Source of the DNA: Dugong dugon
Taxonomy: Eukaryota; Chordata; Mammalia; Sirenia; Dugongidae
Assembly: GCA_030035585.1 (NCBI GenBank)
Contig: CM057477.1
Span: 63,841,447-63,905,446 of the forward strand
DNA: 64,000 nucleotides
Direction of reading: 5' to 3'
Shown: piece by piece, positions 11,832 to 23,812 of the stretch
Position numbering within the stretch: the stretch's first letter is position 1
How the letters are laid out: every line of letters begins with the position of its first letter
Position numbers and translations under genes: made by a program
The notes under the pieces: generated by a model
Seen by the model: the letters and a program-made list of their open reading frames with translations, nothing else
Databases searched by the model: none
What the model was told of the DNA's origin: nothing

Positions 11832-12035
11832 GCAGCCCTCGTGGCAAAGTGGTTAAAGCGCTCAGCTGCTAACCAAAAGGTTGGCGGTTTGAATCTATCA
11901 GTAGCTCTGTGGAAGAAAGATGTGGCAGTCTGCTTCAATAGAGATTACAGCTTTTAAAACCCTACAGGGCAGTTCTACTCTGTCCTATAGGGTCACTATG
12001 AGTGGGAATTGACTCAGTGGCAATGGTTTTTTTGT
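11832..12035 (+). mobile_element. AfroSINE, long form
   Basis: Head gccctcgtggcaaagtggttaa, body gatgtggcagtctgcttcaat, tail tcctatagggtcactatgag, then T-rich sequence. Recognisable end to end. Confidence 0.92.
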
Positions 12036-12860
12036 TTTCTTTTGTTTTTTTAATACATCCTCATGACTCAAAACTTACAAAAAGTACAGTCTCTCTCCAT
12101 GGAGTGTTTGCAGCGTCCATCCAGAGATTTTCTATGTCTATGTAACTTTCTAGAGACATTCTAAGGAAAATACAAGCAAGTACACTCTTTTTTGTTAACA
12201 TGCTACTCTGCATCTTGCTTTTTTTTTTTAGAAAAAAGTCGATTTTATTGTATGATAGTTTGGGTTTTTTTTAGATTTTTTAAAAATTATTTACTTTAGA
12301 TGAAGGCTTACAGAACAAACTAGCTTCCCATTCAACAATTAGTACACATATTTTGGTGACATTGGTTAACAACCCCATGACATGTCAACACTCTCCCTTC
12401 TTGATCTTCGGTTCCCTATTACCAGCTTTCCTGTCCCCTTCTGCCTTCTAGTCCTTGCCCCTGGGCTGGTGTGCCCCTTTAGTCTTGTTTTGTTTTATGG
12501 GCCTGTCTAATCTTTGGCTGAAGAGTGAGCCTCAGGAGTGACTTCATCATGAGCTAAAAGGGTGTCCGGGGGCCATACTCTCGGGGTTCCTTGCACCTTG
12601 CTTTTTTAGGTAAAAATATATTTGGGTTATTATTTCATATCAGTACATAAAGAGGTCTTCATGCCGTTCTTGTGATTTCATGATATTTCAATGTACAGAA
12701 TACCATAATTTATTCAAACTGTCCTCCATTGATGGACGCCTATGTGTGTTCAGTCTTTTCCTATCACAAACACATTTCAAAGGATAACGTTCTACAATCA
12801 TCAATTCATCTGAGGTGATTACAGTTGTAGAATCAATTCCCAGAAGTGAATGATGGGCCA
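12036..12860 (-). mobile_element. Older L1 fragment interrupted by a younger L1 3' UTR
   Basis: 12036-12215 and 12600-12860 read as an old minus-strand L1 3' region (ataatttattcaaactgtcctccattgatg). The middle, about 12226-12590, is a different L1 3' UTR in reverse (tagatgaaggcttacagaac, acatgtcaacactctccctt). The phrase cttgctttttt occurs on both sides (near 12217 and 12599), consistent with a target duplication. Confidence 0.55.
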
Positions 12861-12898
12861 ACAAACACATGAAAAGATGCTTGCAATCATTAGCCATT

Positions 12899-13063
12899 AC
12901 CAAAACCAAACCTGTTGCCATCGAGTTGATTCCAACTCATAGCTACCCTACAGGACAGAGTAGAACTGCCCCATAGGGTTTCCAAGGAGCGGTTGGTGGA
13001 TTTGAACTGCCGACCTTTTGGTTACCATCTGTAACACTTAACCACTATGCCACCAGGGCTCCA
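12899..13063 (-). mobile_element. AfroSINE nested in L1
   Basis: Reverse copy from accaaaaccaaacctgttgc to gccaccagggctcc. The interrupted L1 phrase cattagccatta is partly duplicated (ccatta on both sides), indicating the target site. Confidence 0.92.
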
Positions 13064-13744
13064 TTAGAGAAGTGTAAATCAAAACTACAGTGAGATACCA
13101 TCTCAGCCCTGCTAAAATGGCACTGATTAAAAAGAAAACAACAAATGTTGGCAAGGATGTGGGGAGCTTGGAACACTTATTCACTGCTGGTGGAGTTATA
13201 AATGGTACACCCACTATGGAAAACAGTATGGTCCTTCTCCAAAAAACTATAAATAGAGCCACCTTATGATACAGCAATCCCACTGCTATGTATATGCCCT
13301 AGAGATCTAATAGAAGAGACATGAATGGACATATGTATACCTATGTTCACTGCAGCACTATTCACAATAGCAAAAAGATGGAAAAAACTTAAGTGCCCAT
13401 CAAAGGATAAATGGATAAACCAAATGTGGTACCTATATACAATGGAACACTACACAGCCAAAAAGAGTAATGATGAGTCCTCAAAATATCTTATAATGTG
13501 AATGGATCTGGAGGACATGATGCTGAGTGAAATAAGTCAATATCAAAAATACAAATATTGTATGATCTAACTTTTATGAAAATACAAGAACAGGTATATG
13601 TACAGAAACCAACGTTAATTGGTGGTTACGAGGGATGGGTGGGGTGGGAGGAGAGGGAGGATCACTCTCTAGATAGTAGACACTTGTTATTTTTGGTGAC
13701 AGGGAAAGTAAAACCAAATGTGGGTGAAGTGCACACAGCTTGAC

Positions 13745-14385
13745 CAAGGTAAATATACCTACTCCTCATTTATCAACTATCTCATTATCTGACATTTCAC
13801 ATTTAGGACAATAGTAAAAAATCTACTATCCAACTATTTTGTGAATTAATGATGTACATCTGGCTGTAATGAACACCAAAGTGCAAGGCAAGAGTAACGC
13901 TGGCTGTAATGGTTAAGGTTATGTGTCAAGTTGGCTGGGCCATGATTCTCAGTGGTTTATCAGTTATATAATGATGTAATTTGGCAGTTATGTAATGATG
14001 TAATTTGACAGTTCAATATGTAGTCATCCTCCATTTTACTATCTGATGTGGTCATCCTCCGTTTTCACATAACACTGATTTTCAGATAATGACTTGGTCT
14101 TTGGAACTTAATCATGTTGATAAGTAAGGAAAGGGCATAATGTTACTAAGAAGCACACAAGAATAAAGGATGTTTTTGGTAAATGCTATGACATATGTAA
14201 TTTTGCTACAAAACCAAAAAATATGTGTGCTTATATATGTATGTAGGTATGAATATATATGTATAAGTAAGCATACGTGTGTATGTATGTGTGCATATAT
14301 GTACATAAATGTATGCATGTACATGCACATGTATTCATATACATAATAAAGCACATAGGGGACACAGTTGTGGTTATTTCTTAGA
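13745..14385. other. Insertion in L1: LTR-like segment, short direct repeat and ATGT-rich microsatellite
   Basis: 13911-14100 (ggttatgtgtcaagttggctgggccatgattctcag... split here as a retroelement-like start) contains the phrase atgatgtaatttg twice in tandem at about 13961-14008. 14216-14345 is a degenerate (ATGT/ATAT)n tract. The block has no counterpart in the L1 at 1-2885. Confidence 0.5.
14216..14345. repeat. Degenerate (TATG)n microsatellite
   Basis: Runs of tatgtatg/tgcatgtacatg. The 80-codon Tyr/His-rich minus ORF at 14112-14354 is its translation. Confidence 0.85.
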
Positions 14386-14640
14386 CATAACCAAACTCTT
14401 CGCAGGATTGTTTTACTGGATTTGAAGACTTAGGACCATAGTCTCTGGGACAACTTGGTCAATTGGGATAATATAGTTCACAAAGTTCACGTTCTGCATC
14501 CTAGTGAGGTGAGTAGCATCTAGGGTCTTAAAAGCTTGTGAGCAGCCATCTAGGATACAACTATTGGTCTCTACTCATCTGGAACAAAAGATAAAAAAGG
14601 AAACCAAAAACTTAGAGAAGAAACTAGTCTGTAGTACTAA

Positions 14641-14771
14641 TACCAAAACCAAACCAAATCCGTTGTTGCCGAATCCATTCTGCCCCATAGCAACTGTAGA
14701 GGACAGAGTTTGAACTGTTGACCTTTTGGTTAGCAGCCATAACACTTAACCGCTGCCCCACCAGGGCTCCA
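14641..14771 (-). mobile_element. AfroSINE with internal deletion
   Basis: Reverse copy from accaaaaccaaaccaaatcc through gaccttttggttagcagcc to ccccaccagggctcc. The central body is missing. Confidence 0.88.
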
Positions 14772-15470
14772 CAGGACTAACCGTCTACACGAACCACGGC
14801 CTCATCTACCCTGAGATCAGAAGAACTAGATGGTGCCCGGCTACCAATACCAACCATTCTAATCAGTGCCACGATAGATAGATCCTGACAGAATGGGAGA
14901 AACATGTGGTACGTAACTCAAATTCTTAAAAGGCTTAGACTTAATGTACCAGTTGAGACTAGAGGACTCCTTAAGACTCTCACCCTGAGATACTTTTTAA
15001 ACTATCCCCTGAGGTCACTTTTAGCTATATAACAGAATGGCTCATAAAGAATATCACCTGTACTACATTCCTTTAAAAAATCATCTATACTAGACCAAAC
15101 AGTTAACAGTTACTCTAAAGCAAAGATGACAATGTAAGGGGGCAGAGAAACTAGCTTACTCAAAATGGAATAACCAGAACGGAAATTATGAGAATGTTGA
15201 CACATTGTGAAAAATGTAACCAATGTCACTGAACAACTCATGTAGAAATTGTTAAATGGGAACCTAATTTGCTGTGTAAACTTTCACTGAAACAATAATA
15301 TTATTAAAAAAGAAGTGAGTGGCTGGGGCAATGGTTATATATATTTGTGACTCTGGTAGATAGATATTGCCTCCTTGCCATCTGTAGGGGCTACACTCAG
15401 ACACCCACCTGTGGTATCTGGGGGTGTTCGTTTCCCTGCAGCCTCATACAGAGGAGTAATCAAAATGTCT

Positions 15471-16150
15471 TATCGTTGTCCATTTGATAGGTGAAGGATG
15501 GTATCAGAGTGCAATTTTAATTTTTACTTCTTGTATTATGAACGTCTTAGTTATCTAGTGCTGCTGTAACAGAAATACCACAAGTGGATGGCTTTAACAA
15601 AGAGAAGTTTATTTCCTCACAGTAAAGTAGGCTAAAAGTCCAAATTCAGGGCATCAGCTCCAGGCATCAATCTTCCCTTGGACAAGGAGCCTCTCTGTGC
15701 AGGAACCTCGGGTCCAAAGCACACGCTGTCCTCCTGGCACTGCTTTCTTGGCAGCATGAGGTCCCCATGTCTCTCTGCTTGCTTCTCTCTTTTGTGTCTC
15801 AAAAGAGACTGGCTTAAGACACTATCTAATCTTGTAGATTTCATCAATATAACTGCCACTAATCCATCTTATTACATCATAGTGATAGGATTTACAACGC
15901 ATAGGGAAACCACATCAGATTAGAAAATGGTAGACAATCATATAACACTGGGAATCATAACTCAGCCAAACCAACAGGTATTTTGGGGGGACACAATTCA
16001 ATCCACAACAATGAGTGAGGCTGAGTATGTTTTCATATGTTTAAGATCCACTTATAGTTCCTTTTCTGTGAACTCTCTCATTATATCCCTTGCCCATTTT
16101 TCTATAGGGTTGCTGGTCTTTCTCTTATTGATTTGTAGTGGTGGGAGACA
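15471..16150 (-). mobile_element. Old L1 fragment split by a solo LTR
   Basis: 15471-15542 and 16011-16150 together read as reverse L1 ORF2 (gagtatgttttcatatgttt, cccatttttctatagggttg). The LTR at 15543-16010 interrupts it. Confidence 0.6.
15543..16010 (-). mobile_element. Solo LTR, common MaLR-like family
   Basis: Reads cgtcttagttatctagtgct ... acacaattcaatccacaaca. A 5-bp duplication (atgaa 15538-15542, atgag 16011-16015) flanks it. Confidence 0.88.
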
Positions 16151-16700
16151 ATTCTCATGGATTTTTCACATTACTACATGGTTCAGGCCTTCTGAGTAAA
16201 GGACATATTTGAAGAACCAACAGCCTTAGAAGCTAGAGTTGTACCTCCTCAGAGACATCCTGGGGTAATAGACCTAGAGGCCCCCCCCTCCCCCCAGAAG
16301 AGATCTGACTACATTCCAGAGCAGTGAGTAAATGTCCCTCTCTGGAGCGGAGAATGGGCACATGTGCTAACAGCTCTATGAGCTCAGCATCTTAATTTGG
16401 GTTTCTGCTCCTATGGTGCAACCCATGTCACCTTGTGGGGTTTGGGGCCTGGGAAATGAATGCAAAATGTTGCTTTGGCTGCTGTTTTTGCTGCGATAAA
16501 CCATCTATATCTCTGACCCAGAGCTCTGTGTCTTCTCAGTATATATATAAAACTGTGATAGACTAACTTCTTAGTTTGCATGTTGGGTAAAACCTCAGAC
16601 CCTTCACAGGTTCTGACTTGACAGGCAGAAATTTCTCTGTCTATAATGTGAATTGCAAAGAACTGCATCTGTATTTTAAAAAATCACACCAGGTGATTAT
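16151..16700. other. Candidate unnamed LTR-like segment
   Basis: Contains a C-run (about 16280), gctgtttttgctgcgataaa and cagagctctgtgtcttctca, which look like the R/U5 end of an ERV LTR. No partner or target duplication found. Confidence 0.3.
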
Positions 16701-17261
16701 AAATCAAGGCCAGAGATGTGAACAAAGGTGCTATATCCTTCAAGATTCAGCAAAATGCCACATTTGCCACTACAGAGTCACACACTGCATGTAACTTTGG
16801 AATCTCGAGTAGGATAAGAAACATTCTATCATGCAATAGCAAATGCAAAGAGCATTACAATTAGTTTTAGACACTGAAAGGAAAGCTAAGCATTTACAGA
16901 TATTGAGTGCTTTGAAAAATAATCATTTCACAACCAAGGTAGAAGAGAAGCATTTTGCATTACTTTGAGCCTTTAACTCCATTAGCGACCAACAGGACCA
17001 ATCAATGGTTTGGGTGAGAAGCTCTTTGGGTATAAGAAACTGCTGTTCTCCAGACCTAACAGTCTTGTCTATGTGATTATCCACTTTTCCAATTTTAGTG
17101 ACTCTTTTTTGAAAACAGGAGTGACTCAGGAAGAAATATGGTTCAAAGCATTTCAGGGACTGGTGAAAGCTCTTTGTTTACTCCACAGGCAAGCCCTTAT
17201 TGAATGCCCCTATGCGCTACACTGGGAAAGAAGGGAGCCTGGCAAAACTCCATCCTAACTT
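16701..17261. other. No feature recognised
   Basis: Unique-looking sequence. The 82-codon ORF at 17010-17258 has no motif. Confidence 0.5.
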
Positions 17262-17400
17262 TCCCTAGGCGACTCAAACAGCTACGCACCCAACTACTAA
17301 CTGAAGATTGGTGGTTTGAACCCACCCGGAGGCACCTTGGAAGAAAGGCCTGGTGATCTGCTTCCAAAAGGCTGTAAGGTCACAGCCTAGGTGTTGAGTT
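17262..17400 (+). mobile_element. AfroSINE fragment, 'cccacccggaggcacc' subtype
   Basis: Carries gtttgaacccacccggaggc, ggaagaaaggcctggtgatc. The 3' tail is missing. Confidence 0.8.
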
Positions 17401-17681
17401 TGGGAGTGAGAAGTCTGATAGCGTGTGCTCGATTTCTAAAACCCATCCATTCCTTCTTAGGGTCCATAGCTATTCTCACATTTCTCCCTTGGAGAAGGGC
17501 CAGATGTAAAAACTTGAATGTTTAAAGTTCATATCTGCACTTTTAGTATATACGAGTGGGTTAGATTATACATTGTCCAATTTCTTGTTATCTGCCCAGA
17601 AGAACTAAACTCACTGCCTAGCTAGTTGCCTCTACTTGACCATCATACCTTCCCCACCTATCACTAATTACCAACTCTAAC
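17401..17681. other. No feature recognised
   Basis: Short unassigned spacer between two SINEs. Confidence 0.5.
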
Positions 17682-17862
17682 GTGGAGTCCCGGGGTCTAA
17701 CAGTTGATGCACTCTGAAGTTCACAAAGAGGCACCTCGAAGAAAGGCCTAGAGATCTACTTCTGAAAAATCAGCCATTAAAATCCCTACGGCATGAAGTC
17801 CTACTGTGACACAGGTGGGTCTCCATGAGTTGGAGTCAACTCCAGAGCAATTGGTTTAGCAA
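17682..17862 (+). mobile_element. AfroSINE, long subtype
   Basis: Head gtggagtcccggggtctaac, body ctagagatctacttctgaaa, tail tccatgagttggagtcaact. Confidence 0.88.
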
Positions 17863-19095
17863 AATATATACATGAACCTCACACATCCACCTATGCCATC
17901 GGGACCAGCCACATAATTTGCAGTGCCCAATGCAAAATGAAAATGTGAGGCCTCCTTATTAAGAATTTCAGGACAGTGAAAGCAGAAGCATGAAACCAAA
18001 CAGACGGCCCTTGTAAGCACAGGGCAACTGCACAGTCTGCAGTCCCATACAGTCAGCCCTACATGCACTGCAAAACATGAGGGGAATAAGGTGAGCGTGA
18101 GTGTTGGGGTGTGTGGAAGAATAAGGCCAAGTGAACATGGGACAGGAGATTGAGCAGGGGAGTAAAAAGGGGCCTGAGACACAGACGGGCAGAGGGGTTA
18201 GGAGATTATTCAGCATAACTACTACAGGATGTTAACAGAGGAAGCTAAGCAGTAGCTGAAAGGAGCTTTACATAATATAATACAAACACACCCCCAAACC
18301 AGAGGGTTTAGTGAGTGCCTTACAAAAACACATCTCCATATTGCTCCAGGGATGCTAGAATTTCTGCTGCTCTCACACTCCCCCCAGACCTCCTCCTCCC
18401 TTGCCTGTGGAGCAGAGCAGAACAGGTTGCACATTACTTAACCAATTTTCAAAAGCTTAGTCACTTTTACTTTTAATAGATGCCAGCAGTTGGTGTTTAC
18501 TGCCATGCTGATATTACAGCAGTCAGCAAGGGTACGGACACCTCATCCATGTTCTTCTTGACCAACTCCATTAGTGTGCATGCCTTCAAGTTAATACAGT
18601 GGGGAGGCTCAGGAAGGGTGGAGTGCTAGGAAAGTGATAGAGAAAAATATTATGATGTATCACATCGCAGACTTGAGCTTACCTAGCTTCTAATTTTGTT
18701 CTTGCCATCTGTTGATTTACAGTATTCCACCTCACAGAGGTAGTCAAGAGGTGTTGATTTTTTTTCTTTTTAATTTCATGTGCAGTAATGTTTTCCCTTC
18801 CACTTGCCAGTTTCTGCCCCTGGGTTGAATATTAGTTTGGGTACCTGACTTACGTGACAAATTGGTAGTTCTTAAGGGAAACTCCAAAGTAACATACTCA
18901 AGGAAAAGGAGATTATGTGGATAGCTGTTTTGAATAGATGTCCAGAAAACACCAACTTTCTCTGGCGTGCCAAATTTCCACCAGCTGCTTAGGGAATGGT
19001 AGATTCTGTGCTGGGTAGAATCATTTTATAAGCCTGCACTCTAGCCAAGGCCATGAACAAGCTGCATTTTACAAGGACTTTAACTGCTGTCTTTG
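17863..19095. other. No feature recognised
   Basis: Overlapping minus-strand ORFs at 17856-18434 are in competing frames without recognisable domains, start context or splice signals. Nothing else stands out. Confidence 0.5.
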
Positions 19096-19296
19096 TTGTT
19101 AGTTGCCATCAAGTCAATTCCGACTCGAGGCGGACATGTGCGCAGAGTAGAACTGCTCCGTAGGGTTTTCAAGGCTCTGATCTTTCAAAAGCAGATCGCC
19201 AGGCCTGTCTACCAAGGGCCTCTGGGTGGGTTTGAACCGCCAACCTTTTGGCTAGTAGTCCAGCACTTAACTGTTTGCACCACCAAGAAACTCCTG
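19096..19296 (-). mobile_element. AfroSINE, long subtype
   Basis: Reverse copy: ttgttgttagttgccatcaa, gtagggttttcaaggctctg, tgaaccgccaaccttttggc, ccaccaagaaactcct. Confidence 0.9.
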
Positions 19297-19974
19297 TCTG
19301 CTGTCTTTACACACAAGGAAAATCACCAAGAATGCAGTTAGATTTCCAATATCTAAAGTTAGACACTCAGGGAGAATGTCTAGTAGCCCTACAGTCCTAT
19401 TACTAAAAATACTGTGTTTTTAACTCTTGACTAACACTTGTTTCTGGGTCCTCTCCCATAGACGGAGGGCACTGAGTCATCTGATCTCTGAATTCTGCTT
19501 TCTCCATTTGTGGGAATTCTGACTCACACGTGCAAAAGCACTGTATAAAGTGTTCCTCCATGCACGCCTCTGTGCTCCCTGCTCTACCTCAAAGCTCGGC
19601 AAAGGGCATGATGCATATATTAACCAACGGACGTGTCACGTGGACCCAGGGAGGAAGGAAGTCAGCAGTTTGGGGAAATATTGAATGAGTAATTGTCGTA
19701 TCCCCTCCAGAGGTTCTAACAGCCCAGCATATGGAAGAATTCTAAATGCCAATTTCCAGCGTCAGTTATATAAAACCATAAAGAATAGCATAAATCCATA
19801 ATGCACAGACTCTGAAAAACTAGTGTTCTCATAGTTAAAAACATTCCCCCACAGTCCCCACAGTGGTGAAAATCTGCTGTGGCCTACAGACATGCATGGG
19901 GGTGAGATGCACCATTGTTACACTAACAGATGGACTTGGAGGAATTTAGGATAAATATAAACTATCATTATTTT
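19297..19974. other. No feature recognised
   Basis: Unique-looking; no supported gene. Confidence 0.5.
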
Positions 19975-20185
19975 TAAGGAACCCTGGTGGTGCAGTGGTT
20001 AAAGCACTTGGCTGCTAACCAAATGATCAGTAGTTTGAAGCCACCAGCTGTTCTATGGGAGAAAGATAGGGCAGTCTGCTTCTGTAAAGGTTACAGCCTT
20101 GGAAACCCTTGGGCAGGCCTACTCTGTCCTGTAGGGTTGCTATGAATCGGAATTGACTTGATGGTAAAGGGTCTATTATTATTTT
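19975..20185 (+). mobile_element. AfroSINE, long form
   Basis: Head aaccctggtggtgcagtggt, body tctgcttctgtaaaggttac, tail tgtagggttgctatgaatcg. The ORF on the opposite strand is a shadow. Confidence 0.93.
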
Positions 20186-20255
20186 TAACTTACCTGAAAC
20201 TTCAAGTTTAAAGAATCCAAGTCCCAGACAGAGTGGGAGAATAAAACGTAGAACA

Positions 20256-20345
20256 AAATTCATATTTACAAAAAAAGCAAAGACTTACTGGTCTGACAGA
20301 CTGGAGAAATCCCCGAGACTATGGCCCCTGGACACCCAGCTGACA
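20256..20345 (+). mobile_element. L1 3' UTR scrap
   Basis: agacttactggtctgacaga and actatggcccctggacaccc match the L1 3' UTR at 22860-22920. Confidence 0.65.
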
Positions 20346-20379
20346 ATTTTATGCAAAAATGAGAAAACTGTTTTCCAGT

Positions 20380-20560
20380 CCAGTGGTTTTCAAAGTATGG
20401 TCCATAGCCCTGGTGGATTATAAATCTATCAAAAAACATCACGTTTATCCTCAGTTCTTATGGGTAGTCTCTCGAAGCACATGCCAAATGCCACAAAGCA
20501 ACTCTTGTGGGGATGGGTTTGTGACTCACCAGAGGCTGTAAGCCTTACCATACGATTAAG
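20380..20560. mobile_element. Possible hAT-type (Charlie) DNA-transposon fragment
   Basis: Begins cagtggttttcaaagtatgg, a typical hAT-Charlie terminus. The other end is not identifiable. Confidence 0.4.
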
Positions 20561-20579
20561 GGTTGTGTAGTAGTGATAT

Positions 20580-21560
20580 GGCTAATATTGCAAAGAATGG
20601 AAATTCCAGAACACTTCATTGTGCTCATGAGGAACCTGTACATAGACCAAGAGGCAGTCGTTCAAAAAGAACAAGGGGATACTGAGTGGTTTAAAATCAA
20701 GAAAGGTGAGCATCAGGGTTATATCCCTTCACGGTACTTATTCAGTCTGTAACCTGAGCAAATCTGAGAAGCTGGACTATTGTGGCATCAGGATTGGAGG
20801 AAGACTTACTAACAACCTGCAACGTGCGGATGACACAACCTTGCTTACTGAGGAAGATCAAAGACTACAGCCTTCAGTATGGATTATACCTCAATATAAA
20901 GAAAACAAAAATCTTCACAACTGGACCAATAAGCAACATCACGATAAATGGAGAAAATATTGACCTTGTCAGGGATTTCATTTTACTTGGATCCACAATC
21001 ATTGCCCATGGAAATAGCATCAAGACATCACTGACATATTGCATTAGGCAAATGTGTGCAGAAGACCTCTTTCAAGTGTTAAACTGCAAAAACATCACTC
21101 TGAGGACTAAGATGCGCCTGACCCAAGCCATGGTATTTTCAATCACCTCATGTATGTGTGAAAGCTGGACAATGAATAAGGAAGATCGAAGAATTAATGC
21201 CTTTGAATTACAGTATTGGCAAAGAATATTAAATACACCATGGACTGCCAGAAGAACGAAATCTGTCTCAGAAGTGCAGCCAGAATGCTCCTTAGAACTG
21301 ATGGCAAGACTTCGTCTTGCATACTTTGGATATGTTTGTCAGGAGGAACCAGTCCCTGGAGGACATCATGCTTGGTAGAGGGTCAGAGAAAAAGAGGAAA
21401 ACCCTCAACGAGATGGATTGACAGACACCATGGCTGCAACAATGGGCTCAAACAGCAACGATTGTGAGGATGACGCAGGACCAGGCAGTGTTTCATTCCC
21501 TTGTACACAGGGTCGCTATGAGTCGGGACCAGCTCGACAGCACATAACAAGTAGCGTTAT
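20580..21560 (+). mobile_element. RTE-class LINE, 3' part with degenerate reverse transcriptase
   Basis: Near-identical in layout to the copy at 57226-58812, starting later. The frame 20782-21378 (198 codons) is the RT C-terminal and thumb region: DLVRDFILLGSTI, ITLRTKMRLTQAMVFSITS, CESWTMNKED. The catalytic YADD region has become RADDTTLLTE and is shifted into another frame. It ends in the RTE tail (gggtcgctatgagtcgggac) at 21547. Not a host gene. Confidence 0.88.
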
Positions 21561-21609
21561 TGACTCACGGGAACCCTATGCACAACGGAAGAAACGCTGC
21601 CTGACTCTG

Positions 21610-21870
21610 CACCATCCTTACTATCAGTGTGGATCAGACTGTTGTTGGGTTTTTACTGGCTGGTTTTCAGAAGTAGATCGCAGGCCTTTCTTGTAGTCTT
21701 TCTTAGTCTGCAAGCTCTGCTGAAAACTGTTCAGCATCATGGCAACACGCAAGTCTTCACCAACATACAAGTGATGGCTGTGCATGAGGAGCAGTGGCCA
21801 GGAATCAAACCCAGATCTCCTGCATGGAAGATGAGAATTCTACAGTTGAACCACCACTGCCCTCAGTAAT
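21610..21870. repeat. SINE-like module shared with 44150 and 50540
   Basis: Contains gaagtagatcgcaggccttt, agtctttcttagtctgcaag, gaaaactgttcagcatcatg and a tail gaatcaaacccagatctcct ... ttgaaccaccactgccc. Related pieces occur at 44155-44340 and, in reverse, at 50530-50770. It resembles AfroSINE body sequence joined to a different tail. Confidence 0.5.
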
Positions 21871-22115
21871 GATCTAGAGTGTGAATTAAAGGTCACTGTG
21901 GATGTGGTATCCATTAAAGTCTTCCTGTTTTTAGTTCCATTTTACTGAATATTCTGGCTGCCAGCCAGGGTCACTCAACTCCCTGCACACAGGCAGATCA
22001 ACAAAAAAAAAAAGAAGGATGTTTTATTACTAAGCTGGTTGAAGTTTGCTGTTCTTGCATTTTTATGTGTTTAGTTTGTAGTGACTTATTAACCCTGTAG
22101 TTCAAACCCAAAATG
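21871..22115. other. No feature recognised
   Basis: Spacer including an A-run near 22000. Confidence 0.45.
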
Positions 22116-22320
22116 AATCCAGTTGCTGTTGAGTCAATTCTGATTCATGGCAACCCCATGAGTGCAGAGTAGAACTGTGCTCCATAGCATTTTCATGGCT
22201 GTGACCTTTTGGAAGCAGATCACCAGGCCTTTCTTCTGAGGCACTTCTGGGTTGGTTTGAACCACCAACCTTTCAGTTAGTAGTCCAGCACTTAACCAAT
22301 TGTGCCACTCGGATTCCTCC
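22116..22320 (-). mobile_element. AfroSINE, long subtype
   Basis: Reverse copy: atccagttgctgttgagtca, ttttggaagcagatcaccag, tgaaccaccaacctttcagt, gccactcggattcct. Confidence 0.92.
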
Positions 22321-22499
22321 TTGCAGTTCATAAAGATAGAATTTACATCAAAACCATTTTTATTAGTGACTTAAAGAATGCCTACTGATTCAAATATGAA
22401 TCATTCACACCCATTGCATTTGCAGACATTCGTAATACAAAAAAAACATGTACTTACATAGTGACATTTCACGGATGATGTGCTGCCTGTGTTTGCACT

Positions 22500-23812
22500 A
22501 TTCTCTCGAGCCCATTTTAATTAGGTTTTTCTCTTGACCACTCAAACCAGTCTCAAGTTCACCATTCTGTCTTCATCTTGAGCAGACTGTGACAGGTGAC
22601 CTCGCTGACTGCTTCCTCCTCCCTTGGTTCTCCTATCTCGACTGTTCCTTTTTTAATCTCCTTTGCTGGCTCCTCGTCCCCCTCAACCGCCCCCGTCTCT
22701 CTATGTTGGAGGGCTGTCTCATTCCCTAGGTGATCTCATCCTCTCGACTCTCCTTCTGACTCCAATACACAACTGCTTACCCAGTGTCACTTGAATAATG
22801 TACATTTCAAATTTAACCTGTCCAGAGCTGGAGAAAAATGTAGAACAAAATTCTAACTCACAAAAAGACCAGACTTACTGGCTTGACTGGAGAAACCCAG
22901 AGAGTATGGCCTCTGGACACCCTTTTAACTCAGTAATGAAGTCACTCCTGAGGTTCAACCTTCAGCCAAAGATTAGACAGGCCCATAAAACAAAACGAGA
23001 CTAAAGCGGCACAACAGCCCAGGGACAAGGACTAGAAGGCAGAAGGGGACAAGCTGGTAATAGGGAACCCAAAGTGGAGAAGGGAGTGTTGACATGTCAT
23101 GGGGTTGTTAAACAATGTCATAAAACAATACATGTACTGTTTAATGAGAAACTAGTTTGTCCTGTAAACCTTCATCTAAAGTATAATAAAAAATAACAAA
23201 TTTAACCTGTCCAAAACCCAACTCTTTAATTTCCTACCCTCTCTCTTTTCTCCGTCTCAGTAAATGTTAACTGCATTCGTCCATACTCAGGCCAAAACCC
23301 TTGCCATCATCCTTAAACCCATTTTCTCACACTCCTCATCCAAGCCATCAGCAAATCCTGTAGTCTCTATCTTTATTTCTAGACACCTCTTTGACTACCA
23401 CTCTAGACCAAGTCACTGTGATGTCTTGCCTAAAAATATTGCACTAAATTGTTCTTTGCTTTTGCCTTCCTAGCCCCGAACGTCCCTCCACCTTACAGTC
23501 TATTTTCAAACCAACAGTCAGTGATCCTTTTAAAATTTTAGTCAGATCATGTCACTCAAGGTCCTCCCATAGCTTTCCTTGGTGATCTTGTCCCCCCCTT
23601 TACCCATGCACTCACACTTTTCTACCTCAACTCTTTCCTGTTACTCATTTGGGTCTAACACACTGGCCACCTTGTTACTGGAACATGCCAAGCACTCCAG
23701 GGTCTGCATTTGCTGTTGTAGAATGTTTTGCCTTCAGATATCCACATCTTATTTCCTCACCTTCTTCAGGTTCCTATTCAAATAACTTTATTACAGAGAA
23801 ATTCCTAGACAA
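22500..23812 (-). mobile_element. Ancient LINE (L2-type), split by a young L1 insertion
   Basis: 22500-22807 and 23214-23812 look like the reverse complement of the same ancient element as 5586-7250: tcagatcatgtcactcaagg, ctggccaccttgttactgga, caagcactccagggtctgca. Stops in all frames. The short ORFs here are repeat-derived. Confidence 0.55.
22825..23196 (+). mobile_element. 5'-truncated L1 3' UTR with perfect 17-bp target duplication
   Basis: caaatttaacctgtcca occurs at 22808-22824 and again at 23197-23213, bracketing an L1 3' UTR with an A-rich end (gtataataaaaaataa). The perfect duplication argues for a relatively recent insertion. Confidence 0.92.

Larger units (their letters stand above)
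12848..15310 (+). mobile_element. L1 3' end (ORF2 C-terminus plus 3' UTR) with several nested insertions
   Basis: 12848-13560 matches the ORF2 3' end of the first L1 (acttattcactgctggtgg, atgttcactgcagcactatt). A G-rich tract follows at 13632-13655. The 3' UTR resumes at 14386 (aggaccatagtctctgggac, gggtcttaaaagcttgtgag) and ends in an A-rich tail at about 15310. Insertions are an AfroSINE at 12899-13063, a foreign block at 13745-14385 and a SINE at 14641-14771. ORF2 is non-functional. Confidence 0.82.

Noticed and set aside
17856-18434. Cluster of minus-strand ORFs of 70-108 codons
   Set aside because: Competing frames, no domain, no splice or promoter evidence.
20782-21378. 198-codon ORF
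   Set aside because: It is RTE reverse-transcriptase remnant and not a host gene.
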